NCBI RefSeq assembly: GCF_002879865.1 | Contig: NZ_PNXY01000005.1 | Coordinates: forward strand, 62,001-126,000 | Length of the DNA stretch: 64,000 nt | Source of the DNA: Paraburkholderia rhynchosiae | GTDB lineage: Bacteria; Pseudomonadota; Gammaproteobacteria; Burkholderiales; Burkholderiaceae | Direction: 5' to 3' | In this document: piece after piece, positions 56,825-64,000 of the stretch | Position numbering within the stretch: the first letter of the stretch is position 1 | Layout: the number at the start of each line of letters is the position of its first letter | Notes under the pieces: model-generated | What the model was told of the DNA's origin: nothing | Database searches by the model: none | What the model saw: only the letters and a program-made list of their open reading frames with translations | Made by a program: the position numbers and the translations under genes

Positions 56825-59812
56825 GTGAACAAGAATCGATTTCGCCGGGTATTTAGCAGACGTCTCGGCATGCTCGTGGCGGTGGCAGAAAATGTGACGA
56901 GCCAGGGCAAGCAGGCTGGCGAAAGCGCCGGAGTCGGCGTAACCGGCCGTGAGCTTGGTGTCATCTCGTCGATGACCGCCACGGCACTGGCGCTGATCGC
57001 ATTTCATCCGTCGCTGAGTCAGGCGCAGGCACTGCCGACCAACGGCCAGGTGATGGCAGGTCAGGCGAGCATCTCGCAGACCAACCCGAGCACGATGACC
57101 ATCAATCAGGGTACCCAGCGCACCGTGATCGACTGGAACTCGTTTAACGTCGGCACGGGCAACACGGTGCAGTTCAACCAGCCGAACGCCCAGGCGCAGG
57201 CGCTGAACCGCGTGGTGGGCGGCGTGCCGTCGAACATTCAGGGTTCGCTGCTGGCCAATGGTCAGGTGCTGATCCAGAACGCGAACGGCGTGCTCTTCAG
57301 CAAGGGCGCGGTGGTGAACGTCGGTTCGCTGCTGGCGACGACGAAGTCGATCGATTCGAACGCGTTCATGGCGGGCAACCCGCTGGCGCTGAAGTCGACG
57401 GGCACGAACGCCAGCGTGGTCAACGACGGTTCGATCCAGGCGCAGGGCTACGTGGTCATGGTGGGCGACCAGGTGCGCAACAGCGGCACGATCACGACGG
57501 CGCCGGGCGGGCAGGTCGCGCTCGCCGCGGGCGACAGCGCGACGGTCGCGCTGCCCAACGGTCAGGGCATCATGCTGACGCTGACGAACGCGTCGGCGAA
57601 CGCGCTGGTGGAAAACAGCGGCAACATCGTGGCCGACAACGGCTCGGTGCTGCTGACGGCGCGCGGCAGCAACACGCTGCTCAATACGGTGGTGAACCTC
57701 TCGGGCGTGGTGCGCGCGGGCACGGTGGTGGCCGATGCGGGCAACACGGGCGACGTCGCGGTGACGGGCAGGATCGATGCATCGAACAGGGCGGCAGGCG
57801 GCGTGGGCGGCACGGTGGTGCTCTCGGGTGATCGCGTGGGCGTGTTCGGCAATGCGAGCGTCGATGTGAGCGGCGATGCGGCGGGCGGCAAGGTGATCAT
57901 GGGCGGCGACAGCCTGCACCAGCTGGCCGGCACGCAGGCGGCAACGATGCTGCAGAACGGCGTGCAGTTCGCGAACTACACGCAGGTGGATGCGGGCGCA
58001 ACGATCATGGCCGGCTCGGCGCACGGTAATGGCGGCTTTGTGGAGACGTCGGGCCATAACCTGAATGTTCAGGGCACGGTGAGCGCAGCGGCGCCGCAAG
58101 GCAAGGCTGGCCAGTGGCTGATCGATCCGACGGATGTGACGATCAGCACGGCGGCAACGGCCAACGAAACGACAACGGCTGGCACGTTCACGCCGTCGAC
58201 GAACAGCGCGACGGTGAACAACGCGGCCATCAGCGGTGCACTGAACGCGGGCACGGACGTGACGATCACGACGGCGAGCGCGGGCACGGCGGCGGGCAAT
58301 ATCGTGCAGCAGGCCGGTGCGGATATCACGAAGACGGCGGGCACGGCAGCGAACCTGACGCTGGCGGCCAACGGCAGTATCACGCTGAACGGCAATATCA
58401 CGTCGACGTCGAACGCGCTGAATCTGAACCTTACTGCGGCAATGGGTACGGCTAACGGTTCAGTGCAGACAGGCAGCAATTCCACGCTGAACCTGAGCGG
58501 CGGCAACCTGACGATCTCCGCCAATACCTCAGGTGGTAACGGCGCTCTCGGGGCCACGGCCGTTCAATTGGGCGGCATACAGGCGAACATCGGGGGCGGC
58601 TCGATCACTGGTGTCGCGAATACCGGCACCGGCGTAAATTTAGTCGGCAACTTCACGGAGGTTGGCGCCGGTACGCTGACGATATCCGGAACGTCCAAAT
58701 CGGGCAACATCAGCGGCAACTCAACTGATGGCAACGGCACGTGGATCGAGCCGAACGCGTCGATCAACACCTCGGACAACGGCACGACGAATATCTCGGG
58801 TAACTCGACCAACGGCACGGGCGTGATCGACGACGGTTCGATCAACACAACCGACAACGGTACGACCAACATCTCGGGCAATTCGACCAACGGTGACGGC
58901 ACGGACATCAACGGCTCGATCAACACGAGCGGTAACGGTTCGACCAACATCGACGGCAACTCGACCAACGGCACCGGCACGTGGATCGAGCCGAACGCGT
59001 CGATCAACACGTCGGACAACGGCACGACGAACATCTCGGGCAATTCGACCAACGGCACGGGCGTGATCGACGACGGTTCGATCAATATCTCGGGCAATGG
59101 CACGACGGACATCTCGGGTAATTCGACGAACGGCAATGGCACGTCCATCAACGGCGATATCAACGTAACGGACAACGGAAAGATCGTAATCATTGACAAC
59201 GGCACGGTGCTGACGCCAAGCGACAACGGCGGTAGCAACGGCGGCGACAACGGCGGCAGCAACGGCGGTGACAACGGCGGCGACAACGGCGGTGACAACG
59301 GCGGCAACAACGGTGGCACGCCGTCAGTCGGCGATTCGAGCGGCGGAAGTGGTGCTGTCGCTGCGGGTGCGATCGGCGCGATTGGTGTGGGCGGCGCAGC
59401 GGCCTACTTCATGAGCGACATGCTGTCGGCGCACTGGTACCTGGAAGCCGGGCAGGCACTGACGCTGGAAGCCGGCGACCCGGTGTTCTGGGCGGATGCC
59501 GAACTGGAGCACGTGACGGTCGACATGACGACGAACTCCGCCGATGTGCAACTGTTCACGCACGCCGGCGAGCTCGACCGTCATCTGGCGTACCGCGACG
59601 GCGCTGAGGGTGTGAAGCACTTCACATACGAAGATCCGCAGCAGAAGACGAAGGCGGATCTGTCGGTGAACATGCAGACGCATGAGTACTTCTACACGGA
59701 AAGTGGCGTGAAGGACGGCAAGGCATACGTGGTGAAGTCGCACGGCTGGCTGAAGATGGGCATTGCGCCCACGGGCAGCACGGCACGCGCCACGGTCAAG
59801 GGCGCAGCCTGA
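56825..59812 (+). CDS. Two-partner secretion adhesin (TpsA, filamentous-haemagglutinin type)
   Basis: 995-residue surface or secreted adhesin from GTG 56825. Residues 1-60 form an extended signal peptide (ESPR-like MNKNRFRRVFSRRLGM, then a hydrophobic core and AQA cleavage). The TPS secretion domain (about 60-300) shows NSFNVGTGNTVQFNQPN, NANGVLFSKGAVVNVGSLL and the usual NxxG/Asn-rich beta-helix style. Residues 300-625 continue a repetitive beta-helix with GGWLIDP-like GQWLIDPTDVTIS. Residues 628-794 hold 30 N-X-S/T sequons in six repeats. A Gly/Asn/Asp linker (800-831) and a C-terminal part follow, with a hydrophobic segment near 844-863. TpsB and an HMW1C-like glycosyltransferase gene follow, as in HMW1ABC. 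Adhesion itself is inferred. Confidence 0.92.
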   Translation: MNKNRFRRVFSRRLGMLVAVAENVTSQGKQAGESAGVGVTGRELGVISSMTATALALIAFHPSLSQAQALPTNGQVMAGQASISQTNPSTMTINQGTQRTVIDWNSFNVGTGNTVQFNQPNAQAQALNRVVGGVPSNIQGSLLANGQVLIQNANGVLFSKGAVVNVGSLLATTKSIDSNAFMAGNPLALKSTGTNASVVNDGSIQAQGYVVMVGDQVRNSGTITTAPGGQVALAAGDSATVALPNGQGIMLTLTNASANALVENSGNIVADNGSVLLTARGSNTLLNTVVNLSGVVRAGTVVADAGNTGDVAVTGRIDASNRAAGGVGGTVVLSGDRVGVFGNASVDVSGDAAGGKVIMGGDSLHQLAGTQAATMLQNGVQFANYTQVDAGATIMAGSAHGNGGFVETSGHNLNVQGTVSAAAPQGKAGQWLIDPTDVTISTAATANETTTAGTFTPSTNSATVNNAAISGALNAGTDVTITTASAGTAAGNIVQQAGADITKTAGTAANLTLAANGSITLNGNITSTSNALNLNLTAAMGTANGSVQTGSNSTLNLSGGNLTISANTSGGNGALGATAVQLGGIQANIGGGSITGVANTGTGVNLVGNFTEVGAGTLTISGTSKSGNISGNSTDGNGTWIEPNASINTSDNGTTNISGNSTNGTGVIDDGSINTTDNGTTNISGNSTNGDGTDINGSINTSGNGSTNIDGNSTNGTGTWIEPNASINTSDNGTTNISGNSTNGTGVIDDGSINISGNGTTDISGNSTNGNGTSINGDINVTDNGKIVIIDNGTVLTPSDNGGSNGGDNGGSNGGDNGGDNGGDNGGNNGGTPSVGDSSGGSGAVAAGAIGAIGVGGAAAYFMSDMLSAHWYLEAGQALTLEAGDPVFWADAELEHVTVDMTTNSADVQLFTHAGELDRHLAYRDGAEGVKHFTYEDPQQKTKADLSVNMQTHEYFYTESGVKDGKAYVVKSHGWLKMGIAPTGSTARATVKGAA
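58706..59206 (+). repeat. Sequon-rich repeats in the adhesin gene
   Basis: Six units of 26-28 codons, each with two to six N-X-S/T sequons at matching positions (consensus near SINTSDNGTTNISGNSTN). A larger 240-base period is visible: 58741-58853 and 58981-59093 are almost identical with about four changes, which indicates recent duplication or conversion. Thirty sequons lie in residues 628-794. Confidence 0.9.
59222..59316 (+). repeat. Gly/Asn/Asp linker repeats in the adhesin gene
   Basis: Short tandem units coding for GGSNGGDNGG and GGDNGG variants, about residues 800-831. Without hydrophobic residues, it is probably a flexible linker. Asn is followed by Gly-Gly, so these are not N-X-S/T sequons. 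Confidence 0.85.
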
Positions 59813-59920
59813 CGCTTCAGTCGCGCCTCGAGCGAAACACGCATGAGGCGCGGTGAGGAGGCAGCAGTGCGGCCGTCCCCTCGTGGGACGGCCGGCTGAA
59901 ACGCGTTTCTGTTTGTCAAC

Positions 59921-59949
59921 AAAGGGCGGTGCCGTGTGCACCGCCCTTT
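59921..59949 (+). terminator. Hairpin terminator after the adhesin gene
   Basis: AAAGGGCGGTGC (59921-59932) pairs perfectly with GCACCGCCCTTT (59938-59949) around a 5-base loop, 108 bases after the adhesin stop. The T-run after it is short (CTATTTC), so termination may be partial. Confidence 0.6.
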
Positions 59950-60300
59950 CTATTTCGCGTCTAAGAAAATGCGCCTCGGAACAAACAGAAAAACACCATC
60001 TCATAGACCGGTGAGGCAATTAAAACATTAAAAATACACTTCTCATTAGGCAATTCGGACTATTCCTATTTACGTAATTAAAAAAGCATCACGAATTCGC
60101 GTCGAATGCCGCAAGCCAGCTGCAGAAGGCCATCGCCATCTCTGAAAATGTTTTTTGCGATGCTGAGAGTTTTTTTGGAATAGTCCTATTCGCTTCCGAT
60201 TGCCGGACTCGTAATCTCTTATTTGTGGGGCGACGCAGTTAGACAGAAAAATCTGCAAATGTGGCGCCATGGTATTTAATCCGATTACAAGGTTGATTTA
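59950..60300. other. AT-rich intergenic region between adhesin and transporter genes
   Basis: About 350 bases markedly richer in A and T than the rest of the window, with AAAACATTAAAAATACAC and similar runs. It contains the 10-base inverted repeat listed at 60057-60185. No protein gene is visible. It is a plausible promoter and regulatory region for the tpsB-glycosyltransferase genes. Confidence 0.6.
60057..60185. repeat. Wide inverted repeat GGACTATTCC...GGAATAGTCC
   Basis: GGACTATTCC at 60057-60066 and its exact reverse complement GGAATAGTCC at 60176-60185. Each copy is followed by TATT. The 109-base spacing suits two regulator half-sites or a looping structure rather than a terminator. 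Confidence 0.5.
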
Positions 60301-61983
60301 ATGTTGTGGCGCAAAAATGAAGCAAATCGGCAGATCACTCGCGCGATGTGGGTCCTGCCGTTGTTGATGACAGGCGTCGCTCACGCGGACCCTGTTGCAA
60401 CGGTGAATTCCACTCTGCCCGCCGTTCAGGCAGCGGTCGCTTTCAAGGTGATTCCCGCGGGCGGCCGTGAGGAGTCAGCCATGTTGAAGGTGCTGCGCGA
60501 CAAGGCGACAACGCTCGGCAATGCCCCAGCGAGTCTGGGCGATATCAACCGCTGGTCGGACCGTCTCACGGACGCGCTGCGTCAAGGCGGTTTTCCTGTC
60601 GCCCAGGTGCTGATGACCGATGAGGACTGGCGCGCCGCACAGAAGGGCGCCAGCCCGCTGTTCGTTGTGTATCCCGGCAGGATCCGGAAGATCGTGGTTC
60701 AGAACAAGTCGCGCGTCGACGACGCCCGCTTGCAACGCCTCATCTCGCATGCCCTGTGCGGCAGCGATCCGGTCAATGGTATTTGCGTGCTCAACGTGCC
60801 GCGCCTCGAACGCGCCACGCAGTTGCTCCAGGACGTGCCGGGCGTCGCAATCGAAAAAGCGCCGCAGTTCTCTCCGGGCGCGGGCGTTGGCGACATCGAC
60901 GTGGTCTTCAGCATTGCTGCAAAAGGCAAGCCGATGCAGGCGGACCTCATCATGGACAACCAGGGCATCCAGTCCACCGGCAGCTATCGTCTTGGTGTTA
61001 CGGCGTCGGGCAACAACTACTTCGGTGCCGGCGAGAGCTACGCATTCACGCTCATGGGCACCGACAAGAAGATGTGGACGGGCTCGCTCGCCGGCAGCGT
61101 CCCGATCTTCGACGACGGTCTGCGTCTGACCGGCGGACTCACGCGCCAGCAGTACACGATCAACGCGGGTACGCCGGTCGCGGGCGTCGCGACGACCGCC
61201 CAGGCAGGCGTGCTCTATCCGTTCATGCGAGGTCTCGACACGAACCTCTGGGGCGGCGCCTCGGTCCTGCACAGCCAGGCCGCGACGACCTATAAAGACT
61301 ACGGTTTCGCGTCGCACAGCACGCTCGACTCGGTGCGTTTTTCGGTTCAGGCCGACAACGGCGACCGCCCGCAGCAACTGCGCACGAACATCTTGAGCGG
61401 GCAGGCGGCGTTGACACTGGGCCATCAGCGCAACGACGACCCCGCGCTCGATGCCGGCCCGCAACGCGCGGGCAACTACGCCAAGCTCACGGGTTTCGGA
61501 TTCGGCAGCTATGCGCTCACGCGCAGCGGCAATCTGTTTCTGACAGCCCGGGTCAATTCACAACTGGCGAGCCGCAACCTTGACTCGAGCGAAAAGCTCG
61601 CCGGCGGCGGCCCGGACGCCGTACGCGCATATCGCTCCGACGAAGTGTCGTTCGACGAGGGCGTTGTCATCAACGCGGGTCTATATCAGCGCTTTCCTGT
61701 GGCCACCGGCCATCAGCTTCAGTTCGGCGTGTTCTCCGATTTCGCCGTCGGCCGCGTGAACCACTCGCCTTGGGCCAACTGGGAACAGAGCTACGTCGGC
61801 GTGCCGGGCGTCACCAACACTCGCACACTCGCTGGCTACGGCGCGAGCGTGGACTGGCTAACGCCGATCGGCGCGACGGTCTCGGCGTCGGTATCCAAAC
61901 CCTATGGTTTTTCATCGGCTTCGTGGGTCGACCCCGGCAAGAAGCCGCTGCAGTACTGGCTGTCTGTTACCTGGAAACACTAA
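60301..61983 (+). CDS. Two-partner secretion outer-membrane transporter (TpsB, ShlB/FhaC family)
   Basis: 560-residue outer-membrane barrel that exports the adhesin encoded upstream. The signal peptide ends at AHA (about residues 1-29). Periplasmic POTRA-type domains follow (about 80-240), with KIVVQNKSRVDDARLQRLI. The C-terminal half is a beta-barrel. The loop-6 motif, normally VRGY/F, reads VRAYRSDE here, with Gly changed to Ala. The protein ends WLSVTWKH rather than in the usual terminal Phe. The glycosyltransferase gene follows after 69 bases. Confidence 0.92.
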   Translation: MLWRKNEANRQITRAMWVLPLLMTGVAHADPVATVNSTLPAVQAAVAFKVIPAGGREESAMLKVLRDKATTLGNAPASLGDINRWSDRLTDALRQGGFPVAQVLMTDEDWRAAQKGASPLFVVYPGRIRKIVVQNKSRVDDARLQRLISHALCGSDPVNGICVLNVPRLERATQLLQDVPGVAIEKAPQFSPGAGVGDIDVVFSIAAKGKPMQADLIMDNQGIQSTGSYRLGVTASGNNYFGAGESYAFTLMGTDKKMWTGSLAGSVPIFDDGLRLTGGLTRQQYTINAGTPVAGVATTAQAGVLYPFMRGLDTNLWGGASVLHSQAATTYKDYGFASHSTLDSVRFSVQADNGDRPQQLRTNILSGQAALTLGHQRNDDPALDAGPQRAGNYAKLTGFGFGSYALTRSGNLFLTARVNSQLASRNLDSSEKLAGGGPDAVRAYRSDEVSFDEGVVINAGLYQRFPVATGHQLQFGVFSDFAVGRVNHSPWANWEQSYVGVPGVTNTRTLAGYGASVDWLTPIGATVSASVSKPYGFSSASWVDPGKKPLQYWLSVTWKH

Positions 61984-62052
61984 CGGTCGACGGCGCCCTT
62001 CGCGCCGATGACCTCATCCCATGCAATACGTTACCCCTCCCCGGAAACTGTT

Positions 62053-63891
62053 ATGAAATTCAGCGTCAACAAATTTGAATACCTTTGCTATCGCCGCGAA
62101 CACGAGAAGGCGAGCCGTGAGCTGCTGCAACTGCTCAGCAAGATCGACCAGCATTACGGCATCCTGATGGATGTCGACGTATGGGCACAGTCGAACGAAG
62201 CCCAGGACATCATGGATGATCACCTGCTCGCTCGTCTGACGTCGGCAATCACTAGTCTTGTGACCGATCCGAAGTTTACGTTCTCCGACACGGGCATCGT
62301 TCGTACCGTGTTGTTCCAGCGCTGGCTGGCCGCGATGTTTGCGGCCAGCCCGTTCCGCAACGCCGATCACATTCTCCGTTCGCTGGGCGTCGACGAGCAC
62401 GCACGCAACGCTATCCAGTTGCGCAACAGCGAAGTCCGCAAGTTCCAGCTCTTCTATCTGCCGGAGTCGGAAGTCCGTCTCGACTGGGACGCCCTGTGGA
62501 AACTCGACAAGACGACGGCCGCCTCGCTCGCGATGACCATCATGTCGTCGCGCTTCCTCGGCACGCCGTCGGCGCATCAAAAGCGCGAACTGCTGCTGCG
62601 CTGGCTGCCTGAGCGGCTCGAGCAGATTGACAGCATCGATTCGCTGCCGATGGGCGTCCTCCACGACGTCTACATGCACTGCAGCTACGCGGACATGGCG
62701 GCCAAGCACGACATCAAGAAGCCGATCAACGCGCTGATCCGCCGCAAGCTCGAAGCACTCGGAATCGCGGACGTTACGCGGCCGGCGGCCCGCGTCGAGG
62801 GCGAAAAGCCTGTCGTGCTGGTCGTGCTCGAGTGGTTCTCGAAGAACCATTCGATCTACCGCACACACTCGCAAACCCTCGTCGCGATGCGTGACAAGTT
62901 TCATCTGGTCGGCATGGGCTACGACGGCCGTGTCGACGACACCGGCAAGGCGGTCTTCCACGAATTCATTCCTTTGCAGGGCGCCAACGTGTGGGAAGCC
63001 GCACGTCATGTGCGCGATACAAGCGAAGCCCGCAACGCACAGATGACGTATATGCCGAGCGTCGGCATGTTCCCGATCACGATGGTTCTCGCATGCTTGC
63101 GCGTCGCGCCGCTGCAATTGATGGCGCTTGGTCATCCGGCCACCACCCATGGCCATGCAATGGATTACGTGGTCGTCGAGGAAGACTATGTTGGCGACGA
63201 AGCCTGCTTCAGCGAAAAGCTGCTGAAGTTGCCGCGGGACGGCATGCCGTACCGCGCGCCGGCCGCCATGCTGGAGCTGCAACTGCCGACTGAAAAGGCG
63301 CCGTCCAATGTGGTCAAGATTGCCGTAGCAGGCACGACGATCAAGCTGAACCCAGGCTTCCTCCACACGTGCGCCGCGATCGCTCGCGAATCCAGCGTTC
63401 CCGTGGAGTTCCACTTCCTCGTGGGCCAGGCTACGGGTCTCGTTTTCCCGCAGGTCCGCAATCTCATCCGTCGACTGCTCGGCGAAAGCGCTGTCGTCCA
63501 CAAGCACCAGGGCTACGCTGGTTATATGAACGTGATTGCCGGTTGCGACATGTTCCTGAATCCGTTCCCGTTCGGCAATACCAACGGAATCGTCGACACG
63601 GTGTGGGCGGGGCTCGTGGGTGTCTGTAAGACCGGACGCGAAGTCCATGAGCATATCGATGAAGGCATGTTCCGCCGCCTCGGTTTCCCTGAGTGGACCA
63701 TCGCGAAGACCAACGACGAATACAAAGCCTCTGCGCTGCGCCTGATTGAAAACGCGCAGGAACGCCACAATTTGTGCGCGTCGCTGGCGGGTCCGAAGGC
63801 CATTGAAAAGCTGATTTTCCACGGCCGCCCCGAGATTCTCGGCGAGCGTATGCAAGCGCTCTGGCTCGACGAAGTCCACCAGGTGCAGTGA
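62053..63891 (+). CDS. HMW1C-family N-glycosyltransferase
   Basis: 612-residue cytoplasmic glycosyltransferase (GT41-like fold), close to Haemophilus HMW1C (620). HMW1C transfers single hexoses from UDP-hexose to Asn in N-X-S/T sequons of the adhesin before its export. Features: an N-terminal all-alpha domain, the catalytic core with QLMALGHPATTHGHAMDYVVV near residue 360, and the nucleotide-sugar site LNPFPFGNTNGIVDTVW near 502, which are the strongest family matches. ATG 62053 (MKFSVNKFEYLCYRREHEKA) is preferred to 62008. Its place after TpsA and TpsB reproduces the A-B-C order of hmw and etp loci. Confidence 0.9.
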   Translation: MKFSVNKFEYLCYRREHEKASRELLQLLSKIDQHYGILMDVDVWAQSNEAQDIMDDHLLARLTSAITSLVTDPKFTFSDTGIVRTVLFQRWLAAMFAASPFRNADHILRSLGVDEHARNAIQLRNSEVRKFQLFYLPESEVRLDWDALWKLDKTTAASLAMTIMSSRFLGTPSAHQKRELLLRWLPERLEQIDSIDSLPMGVLHDVYMHCSYADMAAKHDIKKPINALIRRKLEALGIADVTRPAARVEGEKPVVLVVLEWFSKNHSIYRTHSQTLVAMRDKFHLVGMGYDGRVDDTGKAVFHEFIPLQGANVWEAARHVRDTSEARNAQMTYMPSVGMFPITMVLACLRVAPLQLMALGHPATTHGHAMDYVVVEEDYVGDEACFSEKLLKLPRDGMPYRAPAAMLELQLPTEKAPSNVVKIAVAGTTIKLNPGFLHTCAAIARESSVPVEFHFLVGQATGLVFPQVRNLIRRLLGESAVVHKHQGYAGYMNVIAGCDMFLNPFPFGNTNGIVDTVWAGLVGVCKTGREVHEHIDEGMFRRLGFPEWTIAKTNDEYKASALRLIENAQERHNLCASLAGPKAIEKLIFHGRPEILGERMQALWLDEVHQVQ

Positions 63892-63898
63892 GACGAAC

Positions 63899-64000
63899 AT
63901 GAATGAAACCAGTAAATCCGCGATGCGCCGCGCACGCGATCCCGCTTTTCTGCAGCATTACTTTGTGGGCAAGGGCATCGATATCGGCGCGGGAGACGAC
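63899..64000 (+). CDS. SAM-dependent methyltransferase-like protein (5' part, cut by window end)
   Basis: Only 34 codons are visible. After ATG 63899 the protein begins MNETSKSAMRRARDPAFLQH and reaches GKGIDIGAGDD, a motif-I-like glycine loop of Rossmann methyltransferases. It starts 7 bases after the glycosyltransferase stop, so it is likely co-transcribed and may act in the same surface-modification pathway. Too little is present for a substrate. Confidence 0.65.
   Translation, partial: MNETSKSAMRRARDPAFLQHYFVGKGIDIGAGDD

Noticed and set aside
58706-59316. The regular repeats in this region as a possible CRISPR array
   Set aside because: They lie inside one open frame in multiples of three with conserved protein units and no unique spacers.
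62014-63900. 628-codon minus-strand open frame opposite the glycosyltransferase gene
   Set aside because: The plus-strand protein matches HMW1C; the other strand is rich in Arg/His/Ala/Val without motifs.

Overview
The window is a GC-rich stretch of a betaproteobacterial chromosome, most likely Paraburkholderia or a close Burkholderiaceae relative. The evidence is gene order and protein style: an Ala/Lys/Pro histone H1-like protein next to nrdB; the order tlpA-aroQ-accB-accC-prmA-zinc ribbon-tpx; the order dapB-exbB-exbD-leuS-lptE-holA-proA; and an IclR-dgoK-dgoA-araFGH sugar cluster. I did not see tRNA, rRNA, CRISPR arrays, transposases or phage genes.

Layout. 1-10150 is housekeeping: the 3' end of nrdB, an H1-like protein, then minus-strand genes for a glycine-zipper lipoprotein, a PfkB kinase, Tpx, a zinc-ribbon membrane protein, PrmA, AccC, AccB, AroQ, a TlpA thioredoxin and an unknown protein. 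10423-16411 runs on the plus strand: mpl, a YqiA-like esterase, an RNase II-type exonuclease, aroE and mtgA, several overlapping by 4 bases. 16412-17570 has no convincing gene and holds a large inverted repeat. 17571-28105 is a sugar catabolism and uptake cluster: IclR regulator, KDGal kinase, KDPGal aldolase, two SDR dehydrogenases, an AraFGH-like ABC transporter, a lactonase and a mutarotase. Together these fit an oxidative (De Ley-Doudoroff-type) route for D-galactose and/or L-arabinose, with the dehydratase step missing here.

28309-41396 holds pyrF, a cupin gene, pncC/cinA, pgpA, thiL, maeB, a secreted barnase-type RNase with a barstar, rsmE, a VOC protein, a spermidine-synthase-like protein, tkt and gapA. 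41492-45486 pairs a GntR/FCD regulator with a divergent DctA-type transporter, followed by allantoicase and ureidoglycolate lyase. 45667-56043 contains fur divergent from an extended bamE, then dapB, exbB, exbD, leuS, lptE, holA, proA and a HemJ-family membrane protein.

The most interesting part is 56825-64000. A two-partner-secretion adhesin (TpsA) is followed by its outer-membrane transporter (TpsB), an HMW1C-type cytoplasmic N-glycosyltransferase, and the start of a methyltransferase gene cut by the window end. The order A-B-C matches Haemophilus HMW1ABC and ETEC EtpBAC-type loci. The adhesin carries six 26-28-residue repeats in which N-X-S/T sequons recur at fixed positions (30 in about 165 residues), then a Gly/Asn/Asp linker and a C-terminal region with a hydrophobic segment. 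I infer that the repeats are the glycosylation target of the adjacent enzyme.
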